From: Mesorhizobium sp. 61-13
Lineage (GTDB): Bacteria > Pseudomonadota > Alphaproteobacteria > Rhizobiales > Rhizobiaceae
Direction of reading: 5' to 3'
DNA length: 37,299 bases
Assembly: GCA_001897075.1 (NCBI GenBank)
Contig: MKRZ01000079.1
Location: 1 to 37,299 of the forward strand
Part shown: piece by piece, positions 1 to 9,899 of the stretch
Position numbering within the stretch: the first letter of the stretch is position 1
How the letters are laid out: the number at the start of each line of letters is the position of its first letter
The notes under the pieces: generated by a model
The model's input: the letters and a program-made list of their open reading frames with translations, nothing else
The model's database searches: none
Told to the model about the DNA's origin: nothing
Made by a program: the position numbers and the translations under genes

Positions 1-223
1 CCCAGCCACCGTTGAATGCCGAGATAACGACCTCGTGTCCCGCAAGTTGCGCCGTGAGCGCCGGGACATTGTTGACGTCCACCTGCACGGCTTTGACGTT
101 GGCAGCGGTTTCGACCTTTGCCGGGTTACGGACCAGGGCGGTGACCAAGTGGCCGCGCGAAACGGCTTCTTTCAAAAGGGCGGAGCCGACGAAACCGGTG
201 GCGCCGATCAGGGCAATCTTCAT
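1..223 (-). CDS. NAD(P)H-binding (NmrA/YwnB-like) oxidoreductase, 5' part only
   Basis: The minus strand from an ATG at 223 encodes an open frame that runs off the left edge, giving about 74 N-terminal residues. It begins with the sequence KIALIGATGFVGSALLKEA, a Rossmann beta strand and the GATGFVGS dinucleotide-binding loop, followed by a VRNPAK segment typical of atypical short-chain dehydrogenases of the NmrA/YwnB type. An AGGAG ribosome site lies about 7 nt upstream of the ATG. It is divergent from an HxlR-family regulator, a common arrangement in which the regulator controls the oxidoreductase. The substrate cannot be inferred, and the C-terminal part lies outside the window. Confidence 0.85.
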   Translation of the reverse strand, partial: MKIALIGATGFVGSALLKEAVSRGHLVTALVRNPAKVETAANVKAVQVDVNNVPALTAQLAGHEVVISAFNGGW

Positions 224-275
224 TTCATTCTCCTGTGACTTCCGCTTTTCCTCGGCGGGCAAAATGGATATGTTT

Positions 276-299
276 CGTAATCTGGTTACGATAGGTAAC
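276..299. promoter_or_regulatory. overlapping inverted repeats, candidate HxlR operator
   Basis: The divergent intergenic region holds two overlapping perfect inverted repeats: CGTAA-N5-TTACG (276-290) and GTTAC-N5-GTAAC (285-299). Short GTTAC/GTAAC-like half sites are what winged-helix HxlR dimers commonly bind. The position between the oxidoreductase start (223) and the regulator start (370) fits an operator acting on one or both promoters. Binding is inferred, not shown. Confidence 0.45.
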
Positions 300-369
300 T
301 ACATAGTGCGGGAAATTCGTTGGCGGAAGAACGCATGATTTTGTGCCCAGGTTACGTGGAGGGAACTGC

Positions 370-780
370 ATGAACGCCCGGATGAAGGACAGCCAATCGG
401 CGCCGCTGCTGCATTCCTCGGCGGGGTTCGAATACGATGGCAACGGCAGTTGTCCGGTACGCGACGTGCTGGACAGGGTCGGCGACACATGGAGCCTATT
501 GGTCATTATCAACCTTCAGGAAAAGCCGGTCCGCTTCAACGCGCTGAAGCGCGGGATTGAGGGCATTTCCCAGCGCATGCTGACGGTTACGCTGCGTTCG
601 TTGGAGCGCGATGGCTTGATCCGCCGCACCGTGAGGCCGACAACGCCGCCCGAGGTGGAATACGCACTGACCGAGCTCGGCCAGTCGATTGCGGTGCCGA
701 TCGGCGCGCTAGGGATGTGGGCGTCGCAAAATCGCGGTCAGATCCGGGCTGCGCGCTCGGCCTTCGATTCTGCCGGCTGA
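370..780 (+). CDS. HxlR-family winged-helix transcriptional regulator
   Basis: A 136-residue protein with the HxlR signature: CPVRDVLDRVGDTWSLLVI (Cys28 onwards), the recognition-helix region RFNALKRGIEGISQRMLT, then LRSLERDGLIRR and a beta wing ending in VEYALTELG. Members are small dimeric DNA-binding proteins, often redox or aldehyde responsive; a Cys at this position is conserved in several thiol-sensing members. The ATG at 370 is preferred over the GTG at 343 because a GGAGGG site lies just upstream of it and the family domain starts soon after. It probably regulates the divergent NAD(P)-binding gene and itself through the repeats at 276-299. Confidence 0.88.
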   Translation: MNARMKDSQSAPLLHSSAGFEYDGNGSCPVRDVLDRVGDTWSLLVIINLQEKPVRFNALKRGIEGISQRMLTVTLRSLERDGLIRRTVRPTTPPEVEYALTELGQSIAVPIGALGMWASQNRGQIRAARSAFDSAG

Positions 781-852
781 CTTGGCAGGAAACGGAATGC
801 GGCGGGCGACGGCCTGTCCGATAGTTGCGGCGACGAAGACAAGGACGCCGCA

Positions 853-1560
853 ATGAGCCTCGACCAGACCGTTTCCTCGCTTGACTGGACACGCATCGCA
901 AACGCTCTCGACGAGTTCGGCGTCGCCACCACGGGTCCGCTGCTGAGCCGGGTCGAATGCGAAGCCTTGCGCGATCTCTATGACGGTGACGGGCATTTCC
1001 GCAGCCGCATCGTCATGCAGCGGCACGGCTTTGGGTCGGGCGAATACAAGTACTTCGCCAATCCACTGCCCGAGCCCATCGCAAGATTACGGGAAAGCTT
1101 TTACGCCCGCCTCGCGCCGCTGGCCAATGAGTGGAACCGGCGCATGGGGGTCGAGCGCCGCTATCCGGCAGAGCTCGACGCCTTCCTTGCCGAATGCCAT
1201 GCCAGTGGCCAGGAAAAACCAACGCCCCTTCTGTTGCGGTACCGGGCTGGCGACTACAACTGCCTGCACCAGGACGTCTATGGCGCGAACCTCTTTCCCA
1301 TCCAGCTTGTCATCTTGCTGAGCCAGCCCAGCGTGGAATTCGAGGGCGGTGAGTTGCTGCTGACGGAACAGCGTCCGCGCATGCAATCGCGGGCGGAGGT
1401 GGTGCCGCTCGGTATGGGCCACGGTGCGCTGTTCGCCGTCAATGATCGGCCCAAGGCCGGTACCTGCGGCGACTATCGCGTCAAGATGCGCCATGGCGTC
1501 AGCCGCATCCGCTCGGGCGAACGTTTCACGACCGGCGTGATCTTTCACGATGCAACGTGA
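853..1560 (+). CDS. 2OG-Fe(II) oxygenase family protein
   Basis: A 235-residue protein with a double-stranded beta-helix dioxygenase pattern. The iron ligands are likely His139 and Asp141 (CLHQDVYG) and His214 (MRHGVSRI), and Arg224 in SGERFTTGVIFHDA is placed to bind 2-oxoglutarate. The segment FPIQLVILLSQP followed by EGGELLLTEQRPR is typical of prolyl-hydroxylase-like members. The substrate is unknown; this bacterial subgroup is usually annotated only as a 2OG-Fe(II) oxygenase. It stands alone, 72 bp after the HxlR gene on the same strand, and a hairpin terminator follows at 1634. Confidence 0.82.
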   Translation: MSLDQTVSSLDWTRIANALDEFGVATTGPLLSRVECEALRDLYDGDGHFRSRIVMQRHGFGSGEYKYFANPLPEPIARLRESFYARLAPLANEWNRRMGVERRYPAELDAFLAECHASGQEKPTPLLLRYRAGDYNCLHQDVYGANLFPIQLVILLSQPSVEFEGGELLLTEQRPRMQSRAEVVPLGMGHGALFAVNDRPKAGTCGDYRVKMRHGVSRIRSGERFTTGVIFHDAT

Positions 1561-1633
1561 ACTGGTAGGAGAACCAAGGCTTTGCGGCGGGATTGCTTGA
1601 CAACGAGCGGCCCCTCCTTTAGAGCCACGCCAA

Positions 1634-1661
1634 CACCGGGCCGCAACGCCCGGTGGTTTTT
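1634..1661 (+). terminator. rho-independent terminator
   Basis: A perfect 8-bp stem CACCGGGC/GCCCGGTG with a 6-nt loop is followed by GTTTTTATT. It most simply ends the oxygenase transcript 74 bp after its stop codon and insulates rpsD. The rest of 1561-1854 holds no ORF with coding character and is probably the rpsD promoter and leader. Confidence 0.8.
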
Positions 1662-1854
1662 ATTGTGAATGCCGCGAAGCCGGTCGGAAAGTTGTTCTAC
1701 ACTTTCCAGGTTTCGTTCTACGACGTGTCCCGTGGATCGTCCGTCGCTTAGCGCGGAAGATCCTGTCAGGTCTCGAAAAAGGAGGCCAGAGGAGGGCGCG
1801 TTTCCTTCACTCGAAACATGAGGTTTCGGGTGTATTGTTTTGAAAGGGAATGCG

Positions 1855-2472
1855 ATGAGCAAGCGCGAATCCGCGAAATACAAAATCGATCGCCGTCTTG
1901 GCGAAAATATCTGGGGCCGTCCGAAGTCCCCGGTCAACAAGCGTGAATATGGCCCCGGCCAGCACGGTCAGCGCCGCAAGGGCAAGCTTTCCGACTTCGG
2001 CCTGCAGCTGCGCGCCAAGCAGAAGCTGAAGGGTCACTACGGCGACATTTCGGAAAAGCAGTTCCGCAAGACCTACGAAGAGGCCAACCGCCGCAAGGGC
2101 GATACGCCGGAAAACCTGATCGGTCTTCTCGAGTCGCGCCTCGACGCAATCGTCTATCGCGCCAAGTTCGTGCCGACCATTTTCGCGGCCCGCCAGTTCA
2201 TCAACCACGGCCATGTCAACGTCAACGGTGTTCGCACGAACATCGGTTCGTACCGCTGCAAGCCGGGCGACGTCATCGAGGTGCGCGAGAAGTCGAAGCA
2301 GCTCGTGATCGTGCTGGAATCGGTAGCCTTGGCCGAGCGCGATGTGCCGGACTACCTCGAAGTCGACCACAACAAGATGGTCGCCACCTATGCCCGCATT
2401 CCGGGCCTGTCGGACGTGCCGTTCGCCGTCCAGATGGAACCGAACCTGGTCGTCGAATTCTATTCGCGCTGA
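1855..2472 (+). CDS. rpsD: 30S ribosomal protein S4
   Basis: A 205-residue S4 protein starting [21 protein letters not shown], with the S4 RNA-binding domain at about residues 94-155 ([20 protein letters not shown], then [11 protein letters not shown]). S4 is a primary 16S rRNA binder that nucleates 30S body assembly. This is the zinc-free form: the N-terminal domain has no cysteines. The ATG at 1855 follows an AAAGGGAA site; an in-frame TTG at 1840 is rejected because family members begin at MSKRES. The gene is monocistronic here, away from other ribosomal genes, as is usual in Rhizobiales. S4 often regulates its own mRNA, but no leader element was recognised. Confidence 0.98.
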   Translation: MSKRESAKYKIDRRLGENIWGRPKSPVNKREYGPGQHGQRRKGKLSDFGLQLRAKQKLKGHYGDISEKQFRKTYEEANRRKGDTPENLIGLLESRLDAIVYRAKFVPTIFAARQFINHGHVNVNGVRTNIGSYRCKPGDVIEVREKSKQLVIVLESVALAERDVPDYLEVDHNKMVATYARIPGLSDVPFAVQMEPNLVVEFYSR

Positions 2473-2496
2473 TCGGTGTTTCCAAAATATTCGACG

Positions 2497-2519
2497 AGGC
2501 CGCCTTCGGGCGGCCTTTT
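2497..2519 (+). terminator. rho-independent terminator of rpsD
   Basis: A perfect 8-bp stem AGGCCGCC/GGCGGCCT closes a TTCG tetraloop and is followed by TTTTCG, 24 bp after the rpsD stop. Confidence 0.92.
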
Positions 2520-2563
2520 CGTTTTTAGCAGACTTATTCATTGCCTGACTGCCTGTTTCCCCT

Positions 2564-2748
2564 CGTCATCCTCGGGCAAGCCTGAGCGTAGCGAAAGGCG
2601 CGAGCCGGGGATCCATGCCGTGAGGATTGAGGATGTGGGGTGGCACGGGATCGGGACCTTCTGGACCCTTTGCGCGCTGCCGTTTGGGCACGGCATGGAT
2701 CCTAGGGTCTCCGCAACGGCCATCGGCCTGCTTCGCCCTAGGATGACG
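2564..2748. repeat. nested palindromic intergenic repeat, about 185 bp
   Basis: The outer arms CGTCATCCTCGGGC (2564-2577) and GCCCTAGGATGACG (2735-2748) are complementary at 13 of 14 positions. Inside them, GGATCCATGCCGTG (2609-2622) and CACGGCATGGATCC (2689-2702) are perfectly complementary over 14 bp. The element lies in a gene-free stretch after rpsD. Similar GTCATCC...GGATGAC palindromes are scattered in Mesorhizobium-type genomes, so it is probably a dispersed non-autonomous repeat; copy number cannot be judged from this window. Confidence 0.75.
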
Positions 2749-2835
2749 AAGAGATGGGTATGTTTATTCATCGCCACGCCCGGCTAAAGCCGTCTGGCCA
2801 TTGTCAAAGAACTGACCTCACCTGAGAGGTCGGGA

Positions 2836-3066
2836 GGACGGGCGGCCGTTCGGTCGCTCGTTTAGTATAGTAGTGCGGCCTTGCGGCCACCCGTCCGGTG
2901 GCTTCCCTCAACCAGTGCACCGGCCATGCCGCAGCCCCAGCCTTGAAGGCCGGCAACTGCGGGCAACACTGCGCCCGGTTCGAGGGCCGAACTTAGGGGT
3001 TCATCACCCAGCCGCCTACCGCAGACGACCAGCCCGGCACCGACGCCCTCTCCTGATACCCGGTGC
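2836..3066. other. hairpin-rich block of unknown nature (structured RNA or mobile-element remnant)
   Basis: No convincing protein is encoded, yet short perfect stems follow one another. GGACGGG (2836) pairs with CCCGTCC (2890-2896) and encloses two hairpins: GCGGCC/GGTCGC (2842-2857, one G-T pair) and GTGCGGCC/GGCCAC with a TTGC loop (2873-2890). Then come CCGGTG/CACCGG (2895-2923), CCGCAG/CTGCGG (2929-2962) containing GCCTTgAAGGC, GTTCG/CGAAC (2978-2992), and a GGTGCGCACC palindrome near 3060. It matches no landmark I know for RNase P RNA, tmRNA, SRP RNA or 6S RNA. It may be a structured non-coding RNA or the non-coding end of a decayed insertion element. Confidence 0.4.
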
Positions 3067-3234
3067 GCACCAGGTCTCCCGCAAGGGCGATGGGCTGAGT
3101 ATGGGGGGAGATGCAGAGGGCGTGGATAAGTGGGGTGCGAGATTTTTGTGGGAAGTGAGCGGGATCAGGGGGTTGGATCGGCTGTGGCTGGCATTTGATC
3201 CACATTCGGCCAGCTCGGCGATGCCCCTCTCCCC

Positions 3235-3266
3235 CTCCCTCTCCCCCTCAGGAGGGGGAGAGGGAG
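3235..3266. repeat. perfect 15-bp inverted repeat with 2-nt spacer
   Basis: CTCCCTCTCCCCCTC (3235-3249) is followed after AG by its exact reverse complement (3252-3266). It is a pyrimidine/purine-rich hairpin in the gene-free stretch before ttcA, with no T-tract on either side, so it is not a normal terminator. Confidence 0.8.
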
Positions 3267-3288
3267 GCGTCAGCGGTGGTGCCAGACA

Positions 3289-3463
3289 CCCCTCATCCGA
3301 CCTCGCTTCGCTCGGCCACCTTCTCCCACAAGGGGCGAAGGTAGGCCCGCATCGACGCCTCAGCTAATCTCCAACGTTTGCGATTGGCGGAAATGATTGC
3401 GCACGCGCCCCCTTCTCCCCTTGTGGGAGAAGGTGGCCGAGCGAAGCGAGGTCGGATGAGGGG
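3289..3463. repeat. long inverted repeat, 53-bp arms 52/53 complementary
   Basis: The left arm at 3289-3341, starting CCCCTCATCCGACC, is the reverse complement of the right arm at 3411-3463 with a single mismatch; a 69-nt unique spacer lies between. The motif with CTCGCTTCGCTCGGCCACC and TTCTCCCACAAGGGG is a widespread intergenic repeat in Mesorhizobium and relatives. Two head-to-head copies may have inserted here, or it may be one large palindromic unit. The sequences at 2750-2835, 3067-3234 and 3464-3576 hold nothing recognised. Confidence 0.85.
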
Positions 3464-3576
3464 TATGGCAAATGATTTGCACTGGCGGTGCGTTGTCGAG
3501 CGGCCATGAAAAATCCTTCGCAGCGGCAAGGGTGATGTTGTAAGCCGGTCACAACGCAAAGACAGGCCGAACGACA

Positions 3577-4443
3577 ATGAACATGCAACCCGAACCGATC
3601 GCCGACACGGAAGGCGGATATCATCCGCTGTTCAGGGATGCGCCGTCTTCGGTGGAGTTCAACAAGCTGCGCAAGCGCGTGTTGCGGCTGACCCGGCAGG
3701 CCATCGAGGATTTCGCCATGGTCAAGCCCGGCGAGCGCTGGCTGGTGGCGCTGTCGGGCGGCAAGGATTCCTACGGGCTGCTCGCCATCCTGCTCGATCT
3801 CAAATGGCGCGGGCTTTTGCCGGTCGAGCTGTTGGCCTGCAATCTCGACCAGGGCCAGCCGAACTTTCCCAAGCACATATTGCCGGATTATCTCAACGCC
3901 AACGGCATCGCCCACCGTATCGAGTACCAGGATACCTATTCGATCGTGACCGACAAGCTGGCCGAAAACAGCACCTATTGCTCGCTGTGTTCACGGCTGA
4001 GGCGCGGTCATCTCTATCGCATTGCCCGCGAGGAAGGGTGCTCGGCGCTGGTGCTGGGACATCACCGCGAGGACATACTCGAAACCTTCTTCATGAACCT
4101 GTTCCACGGCGGCCGCCTTGCCGCCATGCCGCCGAAACTGTTGAACGACGACGGCGACGTGATGGTGCTGCGGCCATTGTCCTATTGTGCGGAGAATGAT
4201 CTGGAACGGTTTGCCTCGAGCATGCAGTTCCCGATCATTCCGTGCGACCTGTGCGGCAGCCAGGACGGGCTTCAGCGCAACATCATGAAGGCAATGCTGG
4301 AAGACATCGAAAAGAAGATGCCGGGGCGCAAGGACACGATGATCCGGGCGCTGACCAATGTGCGCCCGTCACACCTGCTCGACCGCAAGCTGTTCGACTT
4401 TGCCGGACTGACGCTAAGCGCGGGTTCTGCCGGTTCGGAGTGA
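3577..4443 (+). CDS. ttcA: tRNA 2-thiocytidine(32) synthetase TtcA
   Basis: A 288-residue protein of the PP-loop ATP pyrophosphatase family that thiolates cytidine 32 of certain tRNAs using ATP and an iron-sulfur cluster. Landmarks are the PP-loop SGGKDS at residues 60-65, the cluster-binding pairs Cys135-x-x-Cys138 (YCSLC) and Cys223-x-x-Cys226 (PCDLCGSQD), and [20 protein letters not shown]. These motifs in this order are characteristic of TtcA rather than TilS. Two ATGs (3577, 3583) are close together and no strong ribosome site separates them. It converges with the exporter gene on the other strand. Confidence 0.95.
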   Translation: MNMQPEPIADTEGGYHPLFRDAPSSVEFNKLRKRVLRLTRQAIEDFAMVKPGERWLVALSGGKDSYGLLAILLDLKWRGLLPVELLACNLDQGQPNFPKHILPDYLNANGIAHRIEYQDTYSIVTDKLAENSTYCSLCSRLRRGHLYRIAREEGCSALVLGHHREDILETFFMNLFHGGRLAAMPPKLLNDDGDVMVLRPLSYCAENDLERFASSMQFPIIPCDLCGSQDGLQRNIMKAMLEDIEKKMPGRKDTMIRALTNVRPSHLLDRKLFDFAGLTLSAGSAGSE

Positions 4444-4462
4444 ACCGGCAGGCCGCTGTCGA

Positions 4463-5704
4463 TCAGACGGGCTTGTTGTGCGGCTGGAACAGCTTGCCGC
4501 GTTCCGCGATCAGAACGAACACCAGGCCGGCCAGGGCAACGCCGAAGAAGCCGGCTCCGAGCGGTGTCGTCGTGCCATCGAAAGCCTGGCCAAGCAGCGC
4601 GCCGATCAACCCGCCGCCGGCGGTGCCCATGAAGCCAAGCACGGCGGAGGCGGTGCCGGCGACATGGCCGAGCGGTTCCATGGCCAGCGCGTTGAAGTTC
4701 GAGCCGATCAGGCCGAACTGGAACATGGCCAGCGCAAAAAGCAGCAGGAACAGCGGGAACGGAATGGTTCCGAACAGCGACAGGACGAACCAGACGGCGC
4801 TTACCAGCATGAAGCCGATCAGGGCGCCATGCGACAGCCTGCGCATGCCGAAGCGCCCCACCAGCCGCGAGTTGAGGTAGGACGCAAGCGACATGAAGGC
4901 CGCCACTGCAGCGAAGGCTACGGGGAACAATGCGCCGAGTTCATAGATGCCGACATAGATCTGCTGGGCCGAGTTGATGAAGCCGAACAGCGCGCCGAAG
5001 ATGAAGGTCGAGGCCAGTGTATAGCAAAGCGCCACGCGGTTGGTGAGCACGATGGCAAAGGCCTCGCCGATGGAGCGGACGGTGAAGGGCCGCCGGTCGG
5101 CGGGGTTCAGCGTTTCCGGCAGGCGCAGCTTCATCCATAGCGACACGACGATTGCCGCCGCGGCCATGAAGACGAAGATCAGGTGCCATTCGCCGAACAG
5201 CATGATGACCTGTCCGGTGCCGGGCGCGATGATGGGCACGATCATGAACACCATCATGACCAACGACATGACTTCGGCCATCTGCCGTCCGCCGAAGACG
5301 TCGCGGATGATGGAAACGGTGATGACGCGCGTGGCGGCTGAACCTATTCCGTGGACGAAGCGGAACAGAAGCAGGGCCTCGAAGGTGGGCGCGAAGGCGC
5401 CGAGGGAGGCTGCGACTATATAGATGCCGAGGCCGGCCAGCATCGGAGCCTTGCGCCCGAAGCGGTCGGCGAGCGGGCCATAGGCGAGCTGGGCCACCGC
5501 AAAGCCCATCAGATAGGCCGAGATCACATATTGGCGATGGTTTTCGCTTTCGACACCGAGGCTGGCGCCGATTTCCTGCAGGCCGGGCAGCATGATGTCG
5601 ATGGCAAGCGCATTGAGCGCCATCAGCATCGCCATCATGGCGATGAATTCCACCTTGCCCATGCCGAGCAAGCGAGGGGGTGCCGTATTCGCGGTAGCGT
5701 CCAT
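4463..5704 (-). CDS. Bcr/CflA-type multidrug MFS transporter
   Basis: A 413-residue membrane protein of the major facilitator superfamily, drug:H+ antiporter type with about 12 membrane helices. Motifs of the Bcr/CflA group are AIDIMLPGLQEIG in helix 1, the motif A loop YGPLADRFGRKAPM, and ALLLFRFVHGIGSAATRVITVSIIRD in helices 4-5. Members export chloramphenicol, bicyclomycin or sulfonamide-like compounds; the real substrate here is unknown. A GTG at 5713 is in frame, but the ATG at 5704 has a GGGTGA site 5 nt upstream and is preferred. It follows grxD on the same strand, separated by a hairpin. Confidence 0.9.
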   Translation of the reverse strand: MDATANTAPPRLLGMGKVEFIAMMAMLMALNALAIDIMLPGLQEIGASLGVESENHRQYVISAYLMGFAVAQLAYGPLADRFGRKAPMLAGLGIYIVAASLGAFAPTFEALLLFRFVHGIGSAATRVITVSIIRDVFGGRQMAEVMSLVMMVFMIVPIIAPGTGQVIMLFGEWHLIFVFMAAAAIVVSLWMKLRLPETLNPADRRPFTVRSIGEAFAIVLTNRVALCYTLASTFIFGALFGFINSAQQIYVGIYELGALFPVAFAAVAAFMSLASYLNSRLVGRFGMRRLSHGALIGFMLVSAVWFVLSLFGTIPFPLFLLLFALAMFQFGLIGSNFNALAMEPLGHVAGTASAVLGFMGTAGGGLIGALLGQAFDGTTTPLGAGFFGVALAGLVFVLIAERGKLFQPHNKPV

Positions 5705-5729
5705 TTCATTCACCCGTAAGAGAGCAACA

Positions 5730-5754
5730 AAGGCGCTGGGGTGGCCAGCGCCTT
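5730..5754 (-). terminator. hairpin terminator after grxD
   Basis: Read on the minus strand, a 10-bp stem AAGGCGCTGG/CCAGCGCCTT with a 5-nt loop is followed by TGTTGC, about 47 bp past the grxD stop. The U-tract is weak, so it may be only a partial terminator ahead of the transporter gene. Confidence 0.5.
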
Positions 5755-5800
5755 CAGAAGCAGTCCCGACAGGTGCCGGAACGGCGGAGAGAAAATGAGG

Positions 5801-6136
5801 TCAGGCGGCGCCTTTGACCTTTATGCCCTTCTCGTCGAAGAAGGTTTGCAGTTCACCTGCCTGGAACATTTCGCGCACGATGTCGCAGCCGCCGACGAAC
5901 TCGCCCTTGACGTAAAGCTGGGGGATCGTCGGCCAGTTGGAATATTCCTTGATGCCCTGGCGCAGCTCGCTGGAATCGAGCACGTTGATGCCCTTGTAGT
6001 CCACGCCCACATAGTCGAGGATCTGCACGACCTGGCCGGAGAAACCGCACTGCGGGAAGCCGGGGGTGCCCTTCATGAACAGCACGACGTCGGTGTTCTT
6101 GACTTCGCTGTCGATGTAATCGTTGATGCCGCTCAT
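5801..6136 (-). CDS. grxD: monothiol glutaredoxin (CGFS type, Grx4)
   Basis: A 111-residue monothiol glutaredoxin. The active site CGFS sits in [18 protein letters not shown], and [20 protein letters not shown] carries the glutathione-binding TIPQLY and GGCDI elements. Such proteins bind a bridging 2Fe-2S cluster with glutathione and pass it on, usually together with BolA. The ATG at 6136 follows an AAGGATT site and is preferred over the in-frame TTG at 6142. It lies downstream of bolA on the same strand, a conserved alphaproteobacterial order after purL. Confidence 0.95.
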   Translation of the reverse strand: MSGINDYIDSEVKNTDVVLFMKGTPGFPQCGFSGQVVQILDYVGVDYKGINVLDSSELRQGIKEYSNWPTIPQLYVKGEFVGGCDIVREMFQAGELQTFFDEKGIKVKGAA

Positions 6137-6277
6137 GGCCAATCCTTTCAGGCCTGTGGGAGCCAGGCCGCAAAACTTTGCTTTCAGATAACCCCGTGTG
6201 CGCTTCGAAACAAGGCTTTTGCCGCCCGGTTGCCGAAATGGCGCATCAATTGGCCGTGGTTTGGGCCAAAGCCCCGA

Positions 6278-6511
6278 TCAGTCAGGCGCGCTGGTTTGCA
6301 GCGCCAGGGCGTGCAGCACCCCGCCCATGTTGCCGCTGAGCGCATTGTAGACCATCTGGTGCTGCTGCACCCGGCTCTTGCCGCGAAAGCTCTCGGCCAC
6401 GACTTCGGCGGCGTAATGGTCGCCGTCGCCGGCAAGGTCGCGGATCGTCACCTTGGCGTCAGGAATGCCTTCCTTGATCAGCCGTTCGATGTCGCGCGCG
6501 TCCATTGCCAT
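6278..6511 (-). CDS. BolA family protein
   Basis: A 77-residue BolA/YrbA-class protein: MAMDARDIERLIKEGIPDAKVTIRDL, then HYAAEVVAESFRGKSRVQQHQMVYNAL with the conserved helix-turn and the His of RVQQHQMVY that can ligate a 2Fe-2S cluster shared with a CGFS glutaredoxin. The start at 6511 has GGGGAA upstream; a longer in-frame start at 6553 would overlap purL and is not family-like. It begins 14 nt after the purL stop and is followed by grxD, so all three are probably cotranscribed. Confidence 0.92.
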   Translation of the reverse strand: MAMDARDIERLIKEGIPDAKVTIRDLAGDGDHYAAEVVAESFRGKSRVQQHQMVYNALSGNMGGVLHALALQTSAPD

Positions 6512-6525
6512 GTCGTATTCCCCGT

Positions 6526-8751
<2,226 letters not shown>

Positions 8752-8769
8752 CGATCTTTCCGTTTGATC

Positions 8770-9402
8770 CTAGCCTGTCCTAAAGCGGGAAACGCCCCGG
8801 TCCGCAAGGACGGCGAGGATGCACAGCACAAGAAAAAGCGCGGTCACGGCCAATGCCGAGAGCGCAACGAACGCAACGCCGTTGGCCTCAACGTCGAGGA
8901 ACGGGTAGGGCACTTCGCCGGTGATCTGCCCCCTGGCCAGCGCGTAGATCAAGTAGGCGATCGGGTACAACATCCAATAGGGAATATCCGACCAGCGCGT
9001 CTTGCCGTCTGCACCGGCAAAGAGCCACCAAAGTACGAACAGGATAGGCGTGACGTAGTGCAACAACACGTCGCAGAGCAGGAGCAGGCCTTCGGGCGCC
9101 CAAAGCTGCGCCAGCACGGTGGCGTAGACCAGAAAGACAAGGGTGATCGAGATGGCGGCGCAGGCGCGGACCCTCGGGCCGGCGAAGGCGGGCAGCCATG
9201 CGTAGCCGGTGGCCGAAAGCAGCGACAGGTGAACCAGCACCGCGCCGATATTGGTCAGGATGGTGAAGAAGCTGAAATAAAAAGTGACGGAGCCGAACAG
9301 GCTGCGCCCTGCTTCCATGGACGCGGGGATGGTGATGCAGAACTGCAGGACAAGGCTGATCACACCTGCGATCAGTCCGAGTATCTGCAGCGTGCGGCCC
9401 AT
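8770..9402 (-). CDS. Pr6Pr family integral membrane protein
   Basis: A 210-residue protein with about six hydrophobic helices. The pattern FFTILTNIGAVLVHLSLL, LLLCDVLLHYVTPILFVLWWL and PYWMLYPIAYLIYALARG matches the Pr6Pr family of FAR-17a/AIG1-like membrane proteins, whose biochemical role in bacteria is not established. His and Pro in LLHYVTP are the most striking polar positions within the membrane. Its start directly abuts the stop of the lipoprotein gene, so the pair is translationally linked. It sits between purQ and purL and has no obvious purine role. Confidence 0.75.
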   Translation of the reverse strand: MGRTLQILGLIAGVISLVLQFCITIPASMEAGRSLFGSVTFYFSFFTILTNIGAVLVHLSLLSATGYAWLPAFAGPRVRACAAISITLVFLVYATVLAQLWAPEGLLLLCDVLLHYVTPILFVLWWLFAGADGKTRWSDIPYWMLYPIAYLIYALARGQITGEVPYPFLDVEANGVAFVALSALAVTALFLVLCILAVLADRGVSRFRTG

Positions 9403-9822
9403 CTAGGCGCTTGTGCCGCAGTCGCTGCTGCCGCCCTGCCAGCGGGCAATGTCGGAGCCGATGCGGGCACCGAGCGGCTCGCTCATCAGCGGGCCGAAGA
9501 CATCGACGCGGCTGGAACTGCCGGTTGCCTGCACGACCAGAAGCGGCTTGCCGCCATAGTGCTTGGCCGGAACCAGCAGGAAGCGGGGCGTGCCGCCGAA
9601 ATTGTTCAGCTCGTTGGCCATCTGGTAAGACTTGAAGGCCGGGTCCTTACTGGCGATCCAGCATTTGTGGGCGGCAATCGCGACCTGTTCCATGGCGCGC
9701 AGGGATGCGCTCTTGCCCGACGACGGCGCGCTGCTGCTTTTCGATCCCGACTGGCAGGATGCGAGCGCAAGCGCTGCAACCGCCAGAACTGCGGAACGGG
9801 TAATGAATGATACCTTGGTCAT
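9403..9822 (-). CDS. putative lipoprotein, unknown function
   Basis: A 139-residue protein with a lipoprotein signal: Lys near the start, the hydrophobic stretch RSAVLAVAALALASC, and the lipobox LASC. A Ser-rich linker and a globular region with ATGSSSRVDVFGPLMSEPLGARIGSDIARWQGG follow. Two late cysteines (in AHKCW and SSDCGTSA) could form a disulfide. I do not recognise a named family. The ATG at 9822 is preferred over the start at 9861 because it places the signal peptide at the N-terminus. It immediately precedes the Pr6Pr gene. Confidence 0.7.
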   Translation of the reverse strand: MTKVSFITRSAVLAVAALALASCQSGSKSSSAPSSGKSASLRAMEQVAIAAHKCWIASKDPAFKSYQMANELNNFGGTPRFLLVPAKHYGGKPLLVVQATGSSSRVDVFGPLMSEPLGARIGSDIARWQGGSSDCGTSA

Positions 9823-9862
9823 GCGCCCGTCCATCTCGTTTGGGAGGAAGTTTTCGGACACG

Positions 9863-9886
9863 CGCCACGCCGTGCAGGGCGTGGCG
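9863..9886. other. perfect 9-bp hairpin between purQ and the lipoprotein gene
   Basis: CGCCACGCC (9863-9871) pairs with GGCGTGGCG (9878-9886) across a 6-nt loop. It lies 14 bp beyond the purQ stop in the direction of transcription. There is no U-tract on that strand, so it is more likely an mRNA-stabilising or processing hairpin than an intrinsic terminator. Confidence 0.5.
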
Positions 9887-9899
9887 GGTTGATCTGGTT

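Noticed and set aside
1597..1661. A short RNA from TTGACA (1597) to the terminator at 1634-1661
   Set aside because: The -10 (TAGAGC) is poor, and the hairpin is better explained as the terminator of the oxygenase gene.
2836..3066. The structured block as RNase P RNA, tmRNA, SRP RNA or 6S RNA
   Set aside because: The key conserved stretches of those RNAs, including the alphaproteobacterial tmRNA tag sequence, were not found on either strand.
2873..3367. 164-codon plus-strand open frame in the rpsD-ttcA gap
   Set aside because: It runs through hairpins and into the long inverted repeat, is rich in Pro, Arg and Ser, and has no ribosome site or family resemblance.
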